Source: Deinococcus alpinitundrae (GTDB lineage: Bacteria > Deinococcota > Deinococci > Deinococcales > Deinococcaceae). Taken from it: 38,201 bases of DNA. The number at the start of each line of letters is the position of its first letter. The first letter of the stretch is position 1. Below the pieces are notes generated by a model. The model did no database searches and was not told where the DNA came from. It was given only the letters and a program-made list of their open reading frames with translations. The DNA lies in assembly GCF_009982895.1 (NCBI RefSeq), contig NZ_WXZL01000028.1:1-38201 (forward strand), read 5' to 3'. Position numbers and translations under genes: made by a program. Shown here piece by piece: positions 23,737 to 31,300 of this stretch.

Positions 23737-24165
23737 ATGAGTGAGCGCACATTCGAAGTACTTGACCGGGAGGGAAAACCCTACCGTTGTGACGTTTATA
23801 CTGATGATATAACATTTATTATCCGCTTATATTATTTGCGAGAGAGAGTGGGTCATCTTTACGCTACCTTCAGTGAGAGCGAGGCCAAACTCAACGACAT
23901 TCACGTTGAGACAGAAATGCCTATACGCCAGTTTTTTGGCTTGAGAGTGCGTCACATCAATAAACGCCGTCAAGGATTGGGTAACGTAATGCTCAACCTC
24001 TTGATTAAGGAAGCATATGCACGCGCCTGCTCAAGAATTACGGGTTGGGTTATTCAGACGGATATTCAGGAAACACCTGGTCTCCTGAGCTGGTATCGAA
24101 GGCGTGGCTTCTCCGTCTCACTCGATAATGGCGAGCCTGAAATTTGCTACATCATAAATAGTTAG
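23737..24165 (+). CDS. GNAT-family N-acetyltransferase
   Basis: The 142-residue product has the acetyl-CoA loop RRQGLG (77-82) followed by helix NVMLNLLIKEAYARA. It also has a late WYRRRGF motif typical of GNAT proteins, and its length is normal for one. It would acetylate a small molecule or protein; the substrate is unknown. It lies on the plus strand, opposite to all surrounding structural genes, with its own leaderless-type promoter. It is richer in A and T than its neighbours, which are signs of a later-acquired cargo gene (moron). ATG 23737 is supported by the -10 box six bases before it. Confidence 0.8.
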   Translation: MSERTFEVLDREGKPYRCDVYTDDITFIIRLYYLRERVGHLYATFSESEAKLNDIHVETEMPIRQFFGLRVRHINKRRQGLGNVMLNLLIKEAYARACSRITGWVIQTDIQETPGLLSWYRRRGFSVSLDNGEPEICYIINS

Positions 24166-24211
24166 TCATCTTAAATTCACATTGAGCTCTTAGGGTTAGA
24201 TGTGACCACTC

Positions 24212-24247
24212 TTGCCAGAGGCTTCTCTGTAATGCATACTTCTCGTT
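24212..24247 (+). promoter_or_regulatory. Sigma-70 type leaderless promoter
   Basis: TTGCCA (24212-24217), 17 bases, CATACT (24235-24240), then seven bases to ATG 24248. This is the best housekeeping-type plus-strand promoter in the window and would allow expression in the lysogen. Confidence 0.65.
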
Positions 24248-24718
24248 ATGCCTTATTTGAAACTCAGTGAACAGGTCGCCAAACTCGCCAATCCCCAACG
24301 CAGTGATGCCTTTGTCAAAGCCTTCAAGGAGGCGGTGAGAGCGACTCAATTTGATGCGGCTTACGTCAATACTGAGCGTTTTGAGTTGCCTAAAACGTTC
24401 AGTCGTCGGAACAGCGACGAGACATATAGCCGTAGTGTGCGCGAGATGATTTTTGAAGCCAGCCCGGAGTTCGACACTTGGTTTGACGAAGTGAACCGTG
24501 GCCTCGCTACGACCCGCACCGGTGGCAAGATCAAGACCAGTATCGAGAGCATCAACTCCGGCTTGGTGGATTTCAAGGCGCTGGCCGCCGAGACTCGACA
24601 GAAAATGCAAGCCAGTTACGACAAGGGCCAGCAACTGGGGAGCAGTCGCGCCGCACGTAAGGCAGCACCGAAAGCAGCACCGAAAACAGCGGCGAAGACC
24701 ACGCGCAAAGCCAAGTAA
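24248..24718 (+). CDS. Protein with Lys/Ala-rich histone-like tail, unknown
   Basis: The 156-residue product has a mixed helical body of about 130 residues and a C-terminal tail made almost only of Ala, Lys, Pro, Arg and Thr (about 132-156, repeated KAAPK). That tail is like those of histone H1-like and HU-type DNA-binding proteins, and it suggests nucleic-acid binding. The body is not recognised. The gene follows the GNAT gene by 82 bases but has its own good promoter, and it ends at a bidirectional terminator. It is on the plus strand inside the minus-strand late region, so it is likely cargo expressed from the prophage. Confidence 0.7.
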   Translation: MPYLKLSEQVAKLANPQRSDAFVKAFKEAVRATQFDAAYVNTERFELPKTFSRRNSDETYSRSVREMIFEASPEFDTWFDEVNRGLATTRTGGKIKTSIESINSGLVDFKALAAETRQKMQASYDKGQQLGSSRAARKAAPKAAPKTAAKTTRKAK

Positions 24719-24738
24719 GCGCCCGCTTCACATGGAAA

Positions 24739-24768
24739 AGCCCCTGGCATTCGAACCGGGGGCTTTTT
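24739..24768. terminator. Bidirectional terminator between convergent genes
   Basis: aagcccc and ggggctt arms with an imperfect inner stem are followed by a T run on the plus side (CTTTTTG) and TTTTCC on the minus side. It ends the Lys/Ala-tail gene on one strand and the tail chaperone on the other. Confidence 0.8.
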
Positions 24769-24778
24769 GTTTCTGGTG

Positions 24779-24971
24779 TTACTGCGACTGTGACTTCGTC
24801 TTCTCGTGGTACTGCCGCTCGCCTTCCACCGCGTTGGCCCAGAGCATGATTGCAGTGTCGAAGGCCAGCAGCTCGTGCGGCTCAGCCCCGTTGATGGTCA
24901 GCAGGGCGTGGGGGCGGCAGCCGTAGCTCTTAGCTAGCGCGTGCAGGCTTACCGCGTGCCTTGCCAGGAAA
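24779..24971 (-). CDS. Probable +1-frameshift extension of the tail assembly chaperone (gpT-like)
   Basis: In the +1 frame relative to the chaperone gene the sequence stays open through its stop and gives about 60 more residues ending at TAA 24781-24779. They include SYGCRPHALLTING, PHELLAFDTAIMLWANAVEGERQYHEK. This has the look of the second part of tail chaperones (lambda G-T type). No ATG, GTG or TTG start lies at the right place in this frame, so a frameshift is the simplest way to translate it. The best slip point is GCG TTT CCT at 24974-24966, where Phe-tRNA could move from TTT to TTC. The exact 5' limit is therefore a guess. Confidence 0.6.
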
Positions 24972-25406
24972 CGCTTCCGCCATAGCGACCACCTCCGGCG
25001 CGGGCGCGCTGAACTCCTGCACCGCGTTCAGCAGCAGGGTCAGGTCCGGCCCCAGGCCGTAGTCGGGTTCCTCCAGGCTGCCGCCGTACAGCTCTAAGAG
25101 GGCTTCGAGCTTCGGCTGGATCAGCGCGCCGCGCAGGAGCTTCTCCTGAATCTGGAGACTCGTTTCGAGAATCTGCTCGCGGCTCATCGTCGGGGCCTGG
25201 CCGTCAACGGATTCGATTGCCGCCGCACTCTCCTTGGCGTACTCGCCTGCCGCTGTCAGCAGGGCGGGCGTGCTCATGACGTGCCGGGCAGCATCCATGG
25301 TGTAGGCCTCGATATTCAGCTTCTTGATGATGACCTCCACACCGGTGGAGAGTTCAACAGTTTTGGTGAAGCCCTTGAGTTTGAGCGCGGGGTGCGGATT
25401 GGTCAT
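24930..25406 (-). CDS. Tail assembly chaperone (gpG-like)
   Basis: The 158-residue product from ATG 25406 is a mostly helical protein. It starts with a short beta part (LKLKGFTKTVELSTGVEVIIKKLN) and has the place and size of the gpG-type chaperone that coats the tape measure during tail assembly. It lies between the tail tube gene and the tape measure, as usual. ATG 25406 is exactly six bases after the -10 box of promoter c. The open frame continues upstream, but that part covers the promoter and terminator. Its last 13 or so codons overlap the +1-frame extension. Confidence 0.75.
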   Translation of the reverse strand: MTNPHPALKLKGFTKTVELSTGVEVIIKKLNIEAYTMDAARHVMSTPALLTAAGEYAKESAAAIESVDGQAPTMSREQILETSLQIQEKLLRGALIQPKLEALLELYGGSLEEPDYGLGPDLTLLLNAVQEFSAPAPEVVAMAEAFPGKARGKPARAS

Positions 25407-25434
25407 GCTGCCAGTCTCGGCGGGTGGTTGACAC
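25407..25434 (-). promoter_or_regulatory. Phage late promoter c (tail chaperone)
   Basis: On the minus strand: GTGTCA (25434-25429), ten bases, GAGACT (25418-25413), six bases, ATG (25406). No good ribosome site is present, which fits a leaderless message. Confidence 0.75.
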
Positions 25435-25444
25435 CCAACGCAAA

Positions 25445-25470
25445 CGCGCCCAGCGGTGAGGCCGGACGCG
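25445..25470 (-). terminator. Terminator after the tail tube gene
   Basis: CGCGTCC and GGGCGCG arms (one G-T pair) form a 7-bp stem, followed on the minus strand by TTTGCGTT. It lies between the tail tube stop and promoter c. Confidence 0.5.
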
Positions 25471-25486
25471 AGGGTGGGTGAGGGGC

Positions 25487-26443
25487 TTAACTGCCGGGCA
25501 GCGTCCACTCGAACGTCGGCGCACCTGCGTTGTAGACCGCTTTGATGTCCACCGGCACCAGAATCCGGCCCAGGCCGCCGTCCGGCACGAAGGTGCTGAC
25601 CCGCGAGTGCGGGAACTTGACGCTCAGTTCCTTCGTGCCGACCTTGAACCCAGCTTCGAGTACCGCGTCCGTCCCGGCCTCATAAGCGTCCCGGAAGGCG
25701 TCGGGGATGGTGGCCGCGCCCAGGCGGATGTTGACCATGGCGCTGAGTGCCCCGCTGCGGCTCCAGCCCACCGCGTAGAGGTTATTGGCGGAATCCAGGC
25801 CCTGCGCGGCGTCCTCAGCTTCCATCGGCTGCGTGATCGTGATGGTGGCCTCGGTCGGCTTGACCGTTCCGGCAGCGTACTTGACGAAGAAGTTCATGAA
25901 CTTCGCCAGCTCGACGTTGCTGATGGCGGGCAGCACTGGCACGCTGGCAAGCGGGCCGACGCGGGTGGTGTTCAGCGTCACCTGGACCGTCGCGGTTGCC
26001 CGGTTGCTGATGGTGATGACGATGGAGCTGATCTGCACGTCGGTAAAGAGGCTGTTCCTGACTGGGTGCGGCTGCCACACCGTCAGCGGCTGGCCCGGCG
26101 CGAGGGCCGCGAAATCATCCAGACGCGGGACCAACTTGGACTGAAGAGGGGAACCGGTGGCCGTGCCGGGCGTACCCAGCATGGCGATCAGCAGCAGCGG
26201 CAGATCGGCCAGGGTCGCCTCCGCCGTGATCTGGCGCTGTGAGGCGACGACGCCCTGCAGCTGCTCGCCCGTCTCGAAGATGGTGCCGTCGGCGATTTCG
26301 TTGTTGGTGTAGGTGTATTCCGGCATGGGATTACCGAAGGCGGTGGTCCGCAGGGTGTTGGTGGGGGCCGTTGCTGCCGTGCCCACCGCCGTTTGAAGGG
26401 CGATGGCGATGGCTCCGTACTTGCCGAGTCTGGGGGTGCTCAT
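25487..26443 (-). CDS. Major tail tube protein
   Basis: The 318-residue product is beta-rich with a typical start for tail tube proteins (MSTPRLGKYGAIAIALQTAVG, then PTNTLRTTAF), a repeated pattern of polar strands, and an end of the form VDIKAVYN. It would polymerise into the tube of the non-contractile tail. The gene is just before the chaperone and tape measure and just after the small Lys/Pro-rich gene (ATGA overlap at 26440-26443), the usual order in siphoviruses. No contractile sheath gene is seen anywhere in the window. Confidence 0.8.
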   Translation of the reverse strand: MSTPRLGKYGAIAIALQTAVGTAATAPTNTLRTTAFGNPMPEYTYTNNEIADGTIFETGEQLQGVVASQRQITAEATLADLPLLLIAMLGTPGTATGSPLQSKLVPRLDDFAALAPGQPLTVWQPHPVRNSLFTDVQISSIVITISNRATATVQVTLNTTRVGPLASVPVLPAISNVELAKFMNFFVKYAAGTVKPTEATITITQPMEAEDAAQGLDSANNLYAVGWSRSGALSAMVNIRLGAATIPDAFRDAYEAGTDAVLEAGFKVGTKELSVKFPHSRVSTFVPDGGLGRILVPVDIKAVYNAGAPTFEWTLPGS

Positions 26444-26724
26444 TCTTTACCACCTTCGCCGGTGTCATCGGCCTTGGGTTCCACGCTGGGTTCGGGTTTG
26501 GGGTCCGCTTTTGGAGCCTTGGCTTCAGGCTTCGGAGTCGCTTTTGGGGCGGGTTTGCCCTGCGGCTTCTCTTCTCTGTGGGGGCGGTCGAGCTTGAAGT
26601 GCCCGCTGGCCTTGATGGCTTCCTCGTGACCCTCGCTCGTGGCCTCGATGACCGAACCGGGTTTCACGCTGCCGATGCCGGGCAGAAACCCCGTCGCCTC
26701 GCCTGTGTACTGATATTTCTTCAT
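26440..26724 (-). CDS. Small protein with Lys/Pro/Glu-rich tail
   Basis: The 94-residue product has a short folded head (MKKYQYTGEATGFLPGIGSVKPG, about residues 1-45) and a long low-complexity tail of Lys, Pro, Ala, Glu and Asp (about 50-94). The head resembles small beta-barrel pieces seen in phage neck or tail proteins. Both ends overlap neighbours by four bases (ATGA). The open frame extends far upstream as a shadow of the tail terminator gene. Function is unknown; its place suggests tail assembly. Confidence 0.7.
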   Translation of the reverse strand: MKKYQYTGEATGFLPGIGSVKPGSVIEATSEGHEEAIKASGHFKLDRPHREEKPQGKPAPKATPKPEAKAPKADPKPEPSVEPKADDTGEGGKE

Positions 26725-27155
26725 TCTTCCTCCGCTCCCAGGTCGTATTCGATGTCCAGATGCGTCACGCTCACCAGAAAGCCGTCGACGATGAGCGGTT
26801 GTTCCTGCATAAAGTTGACCAGAGCGCCTGACTCCTGATGGTTGAAGGCACGGGCGGCCCGCTGGCAGGCTTGCACCACGTTCAAGCGGCGGGTCAGCGC
26901 GGCAGTAGTAGCCGTCTCGGATTTGGGGCGCTGAATCACGATACTGACGAACACCGGCACGCGAATCTCGGTGCTGTAGCCCTGATCGGCCACGTCCTCG
27001 CCCGAGTCGAAACCCTCGGTGGTGATCCACAGCTGGCGTTCGGCAGTGCTGGCTTTCAGCTCCCCCTCAATCGGTTCCCGCGCTTGCACCGTGTACTGGG
27101 GAAAGCTGGTCTGAAGCTCGGCCTTGAGCGCCTGAATGAAGTTCAGCACGATCAT
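26721..27155 (-). CDS. Tail terminator-like protein
   Basis: The 144-residue product begins with a helix (MIVLNFIQALKAELQTSFP), then beta strands (QLWITTEGFDSG, VPVFVSIVIQRP), a second helix and a final strand pair. This is the plan of gpU-type tail terminators that stop tube growth and join head to tail. Position between the gp10-like gene and the tail tube gene supports this. Start ATG 27155 overlaps the upstream TGA. Assignment is from context and fold pattern, not from a signature motif. Confidence 0.6.
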   Translation of the reverse strand: MIVLNFIQALKAELQTSFPQYTVQAREPIEGELKASTAERQLWITTEGFDSGEDVADQGYSTEIRVPVFVSIVIQRPKSETATTAALTRRLNVVQACQRAARAFNHQESGALVNFMQEQPLIVDGFLVSVTHLDIEYDLGAEEE

Positions 27156-27595
27156 CTCGCCGCCGCCTTCAGGGCCTGCGCCAGGTACTGCGGGAACACC
27201 TTGCGGGTCGCGTCGAGCGCATCACGGGCAAAGCGGCGCTCCGGCAAGACCACGCGCATCACGCGCACCCAGCCGCGTGCCGTTCGGAAGCGCAGTCCCA
27301 TCGGGGTCTTGGCTTCGATCACGGCTCCCCGGTCATGCACCCAGCCGTAGAAGGCCATACCGAGCGAGAGGTTCCCACCCTGCGGCGTCTTCTTGAGATA
27401 GGTGCGAACCGAGCGAATCAAGCGCCCACTGCGGACGCGCAACCCGCTTGGCCCGCCTTTGGTGAGGTTCTTTTTCATCTCGGCTTGCAAGAACTTGCGG
27501 GCCTCACCGAGTGCGTCCTGAGCCGCTTGAGCGGGAATAGCGTCCAGCTTGCGAACCCAGGCGGGAATGCGGATCGAGGCGCTTGAACGGGTCAT
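27152..27595 (-). CDS. HK97 gp10-like head-tail protein
   Basis: The 147-residue product from ATG 27595 has an N-terminal helix with ALGEARKFLQAEMKKNL, then LRVRSGRLIRSVRTYL (about 73-88), the typical tRTG.LrrSi-like pattern of HK97 gp10 proteins. It also has FYGWVHDRGA (about 103-112) and a C-terminal RRFARDALDATRKVFP helix like the RPFL.pAl end. These proteins act in the neck or at tail completion. ATG overlaps the TGA of the connector gene (ATGA). The longer frame to 27637 is not needed. Confidence 0.8.
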   Translation of the reverse strand: MTRSSASIRIPAWVRKLDAIPAQAAQDALGEARKFLQAEMKKNLTKGGPSGLRVRSGRLIRSVRTYLKKTPQGGNLSLGMAFYGWVHDRGAVIEAKTPMGLRFRTARGWVRVMRVVLPERRFARDALDATRKVFPQYLAQALKAAAR

Positions 27596-27912
27596 GCCAG
27601 CACCTCGTCTTCTTCCGTGCGGACGTATAGCTTCCACGTCCCGGCCTTCTTGCCAATGCCGTTGCGCAGAATGCGGAAGCTCTGGAGCTTGCCCGGCTCC
27701 ACGTCCACCGTCACCAGGGCGTTGTCCTCCAGGCCAGCGGGCGGCGTGCCGAGCGCCACGTACACGTCAACTGTGTGCGTAGGGGTATCGGCAGTCACGC
27801 CACCGCGCCCGGCACTGACGCCGAGGGTTAGCGGGATCAGCTTGGGCCGCCCGCATTTGATGGTGCCGCCGTTCGCGTCGGTCAGGGTCAGGAAGGGCCG
27901 GGCGTCGATCAC
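27592..27912 (-). CDS. Head closure / connector-type protein
   Basis: The 106-residue product starts with GTG at 27912 (VIDARPFLTLTD), one base after the stop of the previous gene. It is beta-rich (IKCGRPKLIPLTLGVS, VDVYVALGTP, WKLYVRTEEDE) and lies between the adaptor-like gene and the gp10-like gene, the usual place of the head-closure (stopper) protein. The open frame continues upstream to 28038 but only as a shadow. Assignment is by position. Confidence 0.6.
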   Translation of the reverse strand: MIDARPFLTLTDANGGTIKCGRPKLIPLTLGVSAGRGGVTADTPTHTVDVYVALGTPPAGLEDNALVTVDVEPGKLQSFRILRNGIGKKAGTWKLYVRTEEDEVLA

Positions 27913-27913
27913 T

Positions 27914-28270
27914 TCACCACGTCCCTTCAGTCCGCACCGGGCCGCCCATCGGGGGCCAGGCCTGCACCTGAGACGGCACATAGGCGGTGATGCCCTGCGC
28001 GGCGTCCATGCTGAGCTGCGTGCGGGCGAGCGTGGCAAGCTTTCTGTCCACTCTGGCCTTCAGCCCTTCGTCCAGCTCGTACTCGGTGTTGTCGGCGATC
28101 AAGCGGGCCGCCGTTGCCCAGGGCCGGGGATAGATGATGCCCGCCACCGTCACGCTGTCCACCGTCAGCGCACGGGTGAGCGTGGCGTCATCTTTGGGTG
28201 CGGCGTAATTGACGCCCAGCGCATCGGTGAGGTGCGTCAGGGCTTCGTCGGTGGGCAGGGGAGGGTTCAC
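27914..28270 (-). CDS. Head-tail adaptor (gp6-like)
   Basis: The 118-residue product is mainly helical, with LPTDEALTHLTDALGVN at the start, a pair of helices with ATAARLIADNTEYELDEGLKARVDRKLATLARTQLS in the middle, and a short Pro/Gly tail. It has the size and order of connector adaptor proteins that sit under the portal. Its GTG start at 28270 overlaps the upstream TGA (GTGA). No definitive motif is seen, so the name rests on context. Confidence 0.55.
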   Translation of the reverse strand: MNPPLPTDEALTHLTDALGVNYAAPKDDATLTRALTVDSVTVAGIIYPRPWATAARLIADNTEYELDEGLKARVDRKLATLARTQLSMDAAQGITAYVPSQVQAWPPMGGPVRTEGTW

Positions 28271-28875
28271 GGCTTGATGGCCTTCTTGGGGGCAGGGGCG
28301 GGCTTGCTGGCCTTGTCTGGCTCGCCGGTCACGTCAGACTCGGCAGGCGCGGTCGTAGCCGGTGAGATGACCACCGAGGTGTCGTAAGTGATGTCTTTGA
28401 TGGCCTGGGTGTTGTTCTGAACGGCACTCTTCAGATCAACAGTTGCCTGATCCAGCGCTCCCAGTTCCAGTTCCATCACCCGCGCCTTCAGACCGGGCAG
28501 ATCGTTCTGATACCGGATGAAATCGGCCCGGGTGGACTCCAGTTCAGCCTGCAGCGCGTTGCGGGCCGCCCCGAGCTGTGCCGCGCCCTCGTGGGTGCTC
28601 TTCAGCTTGGCTTGCAGATCGGCCACCTGAGCGCGGGCCTGATCCAGCTCCTCTTTCAAGCTGTGGTTCGCGTCTAGCAGCTCCTGAATATCCGCGCCTT
28701 GCTCGGCTTCGGATTCCAGCTCTTCCGAATCATGCAGCGGCAGGTTGAGCGTGAAGGCGAAGGCTTCCGGCACTTCCACGAACTCCTTCTTGTTCGTGGC
28801 GCTGAAGGGGCCGTAGCTCTTGCCCTCGAAGGCGTAGACCCCTGGAATGTTCGTGACTTTCCGCGTAGGGGCCAT
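28267..28875 (-). CDS. Coiled-coil head-region protein, unknown
   Basis: The 202-residue product has a short N-terminal domain (residues 1-55, KVTNIPGVYAFEGKSYGPF), a long coiled coil (about 60-150, with LKEELDQARAQVADLQAKL) and an Ala/Pro/Lys-rich tail. ATG 28875 lies two bases after the capsid gene stop; an in-frame start at 28902 would overlap the capsid gene. Function is unknown. A fibre- or decoration-like head protein or an assembly factor is possible. Confidence 0.7.
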   Translation of the reverse strand: MAPTRKVTNIPGVYAFEGKSYGPFSATNKKEFVEVPEAFAFTLNLPLHDSEELESEAEQGADIQELLDANHSLKEELDQARAQVADLQAKLKSTHEGAAQLGAARNALQAELESTRADFIRYQNDLPGLKARVMELELGALDQATVDLKSAVQNNTQAIKDITYDTSVVISPATTAPAESDVTGEPDKASKPAPAPKKAIKP

Positions 28876-28877
28876 GG

Positions 28878-30014
28878 TCAGGCCCCCAGCTCGGTCTTGC
28901 ACAGGTAGAGGTTGCGGGCCTCTTCGATGTAGGGCATCAAGTCTTCGCTCGCCTTGCCGATCACCTCGTACTCCGCACCCTGCGGCACGTAAATGTTGAC
29001 GTAGCGGGTGCTCTGCTGCCCGGCCTCGGTGTTGGGGCCGATGTGGGTGACGCCGAGCGCGCCGCGCACGATCTGCCCGTCGATCAGCTCCACTTCACGC
29101 GCACTGGAGCGCATGAAGGTCAGGCGACCGCTGGGCCAGAAGTACGGCGCGTCCGGCGCGTCACCCTTGCCCGCATAGGTCGTGATAGTCACGCTTTTCA
29201 GCACGTCCAGGCTCTGCTGGCCGAGGTTGAAGGTCGTGCCATCTGCCGTCTTGGCCGCCTGGGTCAGCTCGTAACGGATGACGGTCGAGCTGAGCTGCAC
29301 CCGGCTGCGAACGATGATGCCGTTCTTGTCGTTGCTGACAATGGCCGCAAAGGTTGTGGGATCAGTAATCCCCATCGGCTCCTGACGCAGCTTGTTGCGG
29401 GCAGCCTGCACGTCCGTCCAGAAGGCGCTGCTGGCCTTGTCGTAGGCAGCGGTGCCGGTGCGGCTGACCTTGTAATCGTCAGGCACGCTGAAATCGAGGT
29501 CCACACCGTTGCCGGTCTTGGAGTCCTTGACCTGGATCTTGCCGTAGGCCAGTGCCTGCGCGCGGAAGACCTCCTCACCGTAGTCGATGGAGAGCAGCAG
29601 ACCGTCTTCGACCACGCGGCTGATGAAGTTCTCGTAGACCGCCTGCGGCGAGCTGCCGCCGGTGAGGGCCAATGCGCCCTGCTGCGCGGCCCGCAGAATC
29701 TGGGCGTTCGCACGGGCGTGCATGGCGTCCTGCAACGATTCGTTGAGCTTGGCTTCGGCCGTGATCTTGAAGGTGCGCCCGTTGAAGTCAACCATCTGCA
29801 GGCTGCCAACTTTCGCGTAAGGGCTGTCCACGCCGGTCAGCGCGGCTGGCTCGGTCACGATGCGGAAGCTGCCCGTCTGGATCTCGGCCAGGGTGCTGCT
29901 GACGGGCGGCAGGAAGTTGGCGAGGTACAGGTTCGACAGGGCGACAGGTCGGGTGGCGATGTACTGGTTCAGACCCGAGGTAATGCGGGCCAGGGCAGCT
30001 TGGAATGGGTTCAC
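28878..30014 (-). CDS. Major capsid protein
   Basis: The 378-residue product has the size and composition of an HK97-fold capsid protein and sits directly after scaffold and decoration genes. It contains LSNLYLANFLPPVSSTL at residues about 26-42, ITAEAKLNESLQ near the N-terminal arm, and a final part with EARNLYLCKTELGA. The GTG start at 30014 has a strong ribosome site (AAGGAG, six bases before), the best in this operon, which fits the high need for capsid subunits. I cannot tell the exact capsid subfamily from sequence alone. Confidence 0.85.
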   Translation of the reverse strand: MNPFQAALARITSGLNQYIATRPVALSNLYLANFLPPVSSTLAEIQTGSFRIVTEPAALTGVDSPYAKVGSLQMVDFNGRTFKITAEAKLNESLQDAMHARANAQILRAAQQGALALTGGSSPQAVYENFISRVVEDGLLLSIDYGEEVFRAQALAYGKIQVKDSKTGNGVDLDFSVPDDYKVSRTGTAAYDKASSAFWTDVQAARNKLRQEPMGITDPTTFAAIVSNDKNGIIVRSRVQLSSTVIRYELTQAAKTADGTTFNLGQQSLDVLKSVTITTYAGKGDAPDAPYFWPSGRLTFMRSSAREVELIDGQIVRGALGVTHIGPNTEAGQQSTRYVNIYVPQGAEYEVIGKASEDLMPYIEEARNLYLCKTELGA

Positions 30015-30024
30015 AGTCAGCTCC

Positions 30025-30462
30025 TTATTCCGTCACGACCAGGCTGCCCTGGCTGGCCTGGTAGATGAAGTTGGTGCCCAGCGCGGTCTTGAGGCCGCTG
30101 CTGAGGACTTTCGGCGTGCCGGTCGCGTCAGGGAGCTGGTCTTCGTAGATCACGCCGCCCGCGTACAGACCGGTGGTGAGGTCGGAGCCGCGTCCCGTGC
30201 CGGGCAGGGGGTTTTCCACGACGTCCGAGGCCATCAGGAACGCCTTTCCAGCGGCTTCCGTGCCAGCGGCGGGAATCAGGGTCTTGTCAGTGTCGCGGGT
30301 GACGATGGTTCCAGCCGGAATCACGCGGCTGCCCGCCGTGCCGAACTTGGCATCGGTGAAGCTGGCGAGCTTGACGGTGCCGCCGAGGGCGATGCGCTGG
30401 AGGCTCTGTTCGTCGGCGGTGAACTTGACGCCGAGGCCGTAGGTGGTGACAGTTCTGCTCAC
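30025..30462 (-). CDS. Head decoration protein
   Basis: The 145-residue product is beta-rich and Gly/Thr/Ala-rich (TVKLASFTDAKFG, RVIPAGTIVTRDTD, AFLMASDVVENP, TTGLYAGGVIYEDQLP). This pattern is typical of phage head decoration (gpD-type) proteins, which bind and stabilise the expanded capsid. It lies between scaffold and capsid, the usual gene order. The GTG start at 30462 overlaps the scaffold TGA (GTGA). Confidence 0.75.
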   Translation of the reverse strand: MSRTVTTYGLGVKFTADEQSLQRIALGGTVKLASFTDAKFGTAGSRVIPAGTIVTRDTDKTLIPAAGTEAAGKAFLMASDVVENPLPGTGRGSDLTTGLYAGGVIYEDQLPDATGTPKVLSSGLKTALGTNFIYQASQGSLVVTE

Positions 30463-31232
30463 GGTTTAGCTCCTGTTGAAGGTGTGGCGAAGGGGTCGAC
30501 GACGACGCGCTCGGCGCTGGGGGCGCTGCGGCCCAGGGCGTCCTGAATGGCGTTGCCACTGGCGGCAGGCTGGCCGGATGCGCCGCTCTGGCCGTTGACC
30601 ACGCGGCCTTGGAGCTGCTGAGTCTGCGCAGAGAAGAGGACCGGCACGTAATCGGGCCAGTTGGCCGTGGCGTACTCCCTGAGCGCGCCCTTGTCCGCGT
30701 CTTTGCCGTCTGTACCGCGCTCAATGACGTGTGCCACCTTGACGGCCTTGCCGTCCTGCTGGACTTCACGCAACTCGACGCGCAGGTTCGTGCCGCGCAG
30801 GCGGTCTTGCAGGACCGACAACTTCGCGCCGCTCGCATCCGTCACCTCGCGCAGTTGGTTGGTGACGCTGAGTTCACGGCCCTGGGTCAGCTCGGTCTGG
30901 GCGGCCTGCGGGGTGAGGGGCTGGCCTGCCGCGTCGGTCAGGGCCTGCCACGCTTCCCACTGGGTTTTCTGCTCGGCGGTGAGGCCGAGGCCGTCTTTGA
31001 GCACGCGGTTGCTGGTGTCCAGTGCGGCGTCCACGCGCTCATGCAGGGTGGCGGCACCGTCGTCAGTGGCCGGGATGTTGAGCTCTTTCAGGACTGGCGC
31101 GAACGTGCGGTGGAAAGCGCGCGCCGTGGCGTTCTCTCCTTGCCGAGCAGCAACGTCCCGTGCAGCCGCTTCGCCTGCTTTGGTGGCGTCACCGTCGTGT
31201 TCGTCCAGGTAATCCTGCCAGGTCTTTTTCAT
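30459..31232 (-). CDS. Capsid scaffolding protein
   Basis: The 257-residue product starts MKKTWQDYLDEHDGD and is helical and highly charged, with Gln/Ala-rich stretches and a disordered Ser/Gly/Ala end, as in scaffold proteins that shape the prohead and are later removed. ATG 31232 has AAGGAG nine bases upstream and overlaps the TGA of a 23-residue leader ORF (ATGA). The frame is open further upstream, but the scaffold start is clear from the ribosome site and the change in composition. Transcription should come from promoter d. Confidence 0.8.
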   Translation of the reverse strand: MKKTWQDYLDEHDGDATKAGEAAARDVAARQGENATARAFHRTFAPVLKELNIPATDDGAATLHERVDAALDTSNRVLKDGLGLTAEQKTQWEAWQALTDAAGQPLTPQAAQTELTQGRELSVTNQLREVTDASGAKLSVLQDRLRGTNLRVELREVQQDGKAVKVAHVIERGTDGKDADKGALREYATANWPDYVPVLFSAQTQQLQGRVVNGQSGASGQPAASGNAIQDALGRSAPSAERVVVDPFATPSTGAKP

Positions 31233-31300
31233 CCGGTTGTGCTCCTTGAGTGGGGTGGTGTCCGCCGTGGGACGTGGGGTTGCGGGCGTCCATGACGCAT
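31229..31300 (-). CDS. 23-residue leader ORF before the scaffold gene
   Basis: ATG at 31300 is placed exactly six bases after the -10 box of promoter d. The frame has 23 codons rich in Arg, Pro, His and Thr and ends in a TGA that overlaps the scaffold ATG as ATGA. The scaffold ribosome site lies inside this leader. It probably brings leaderless ribosomes to the capsid genes. The product itself may be without function. Confidence 0.5.
   Translation of the reverse strand: MRHGRPQPHVPRRTPPHSRSTTG

Noticed and set aside
24744..24757. T-arm-like GGTTCGAAT on the minus strand
   Set aside because: It is part of a terminator hairpin. No acceptor stem, D-arm or anticodon arm can be drawn around it, so it is not a tRNA.
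25407..25508. N-terminal extension of the tail chaperone frame
   Set aside because: The extension translates the terminator and promoter c, and the promoter spacing places the start at ATG 25406.
29043..30068. 341-codon plus-strand open frame
   Set aside because: Antisense to the major capsid gene, with a composition typical of reverse-strand GC-rich codons.
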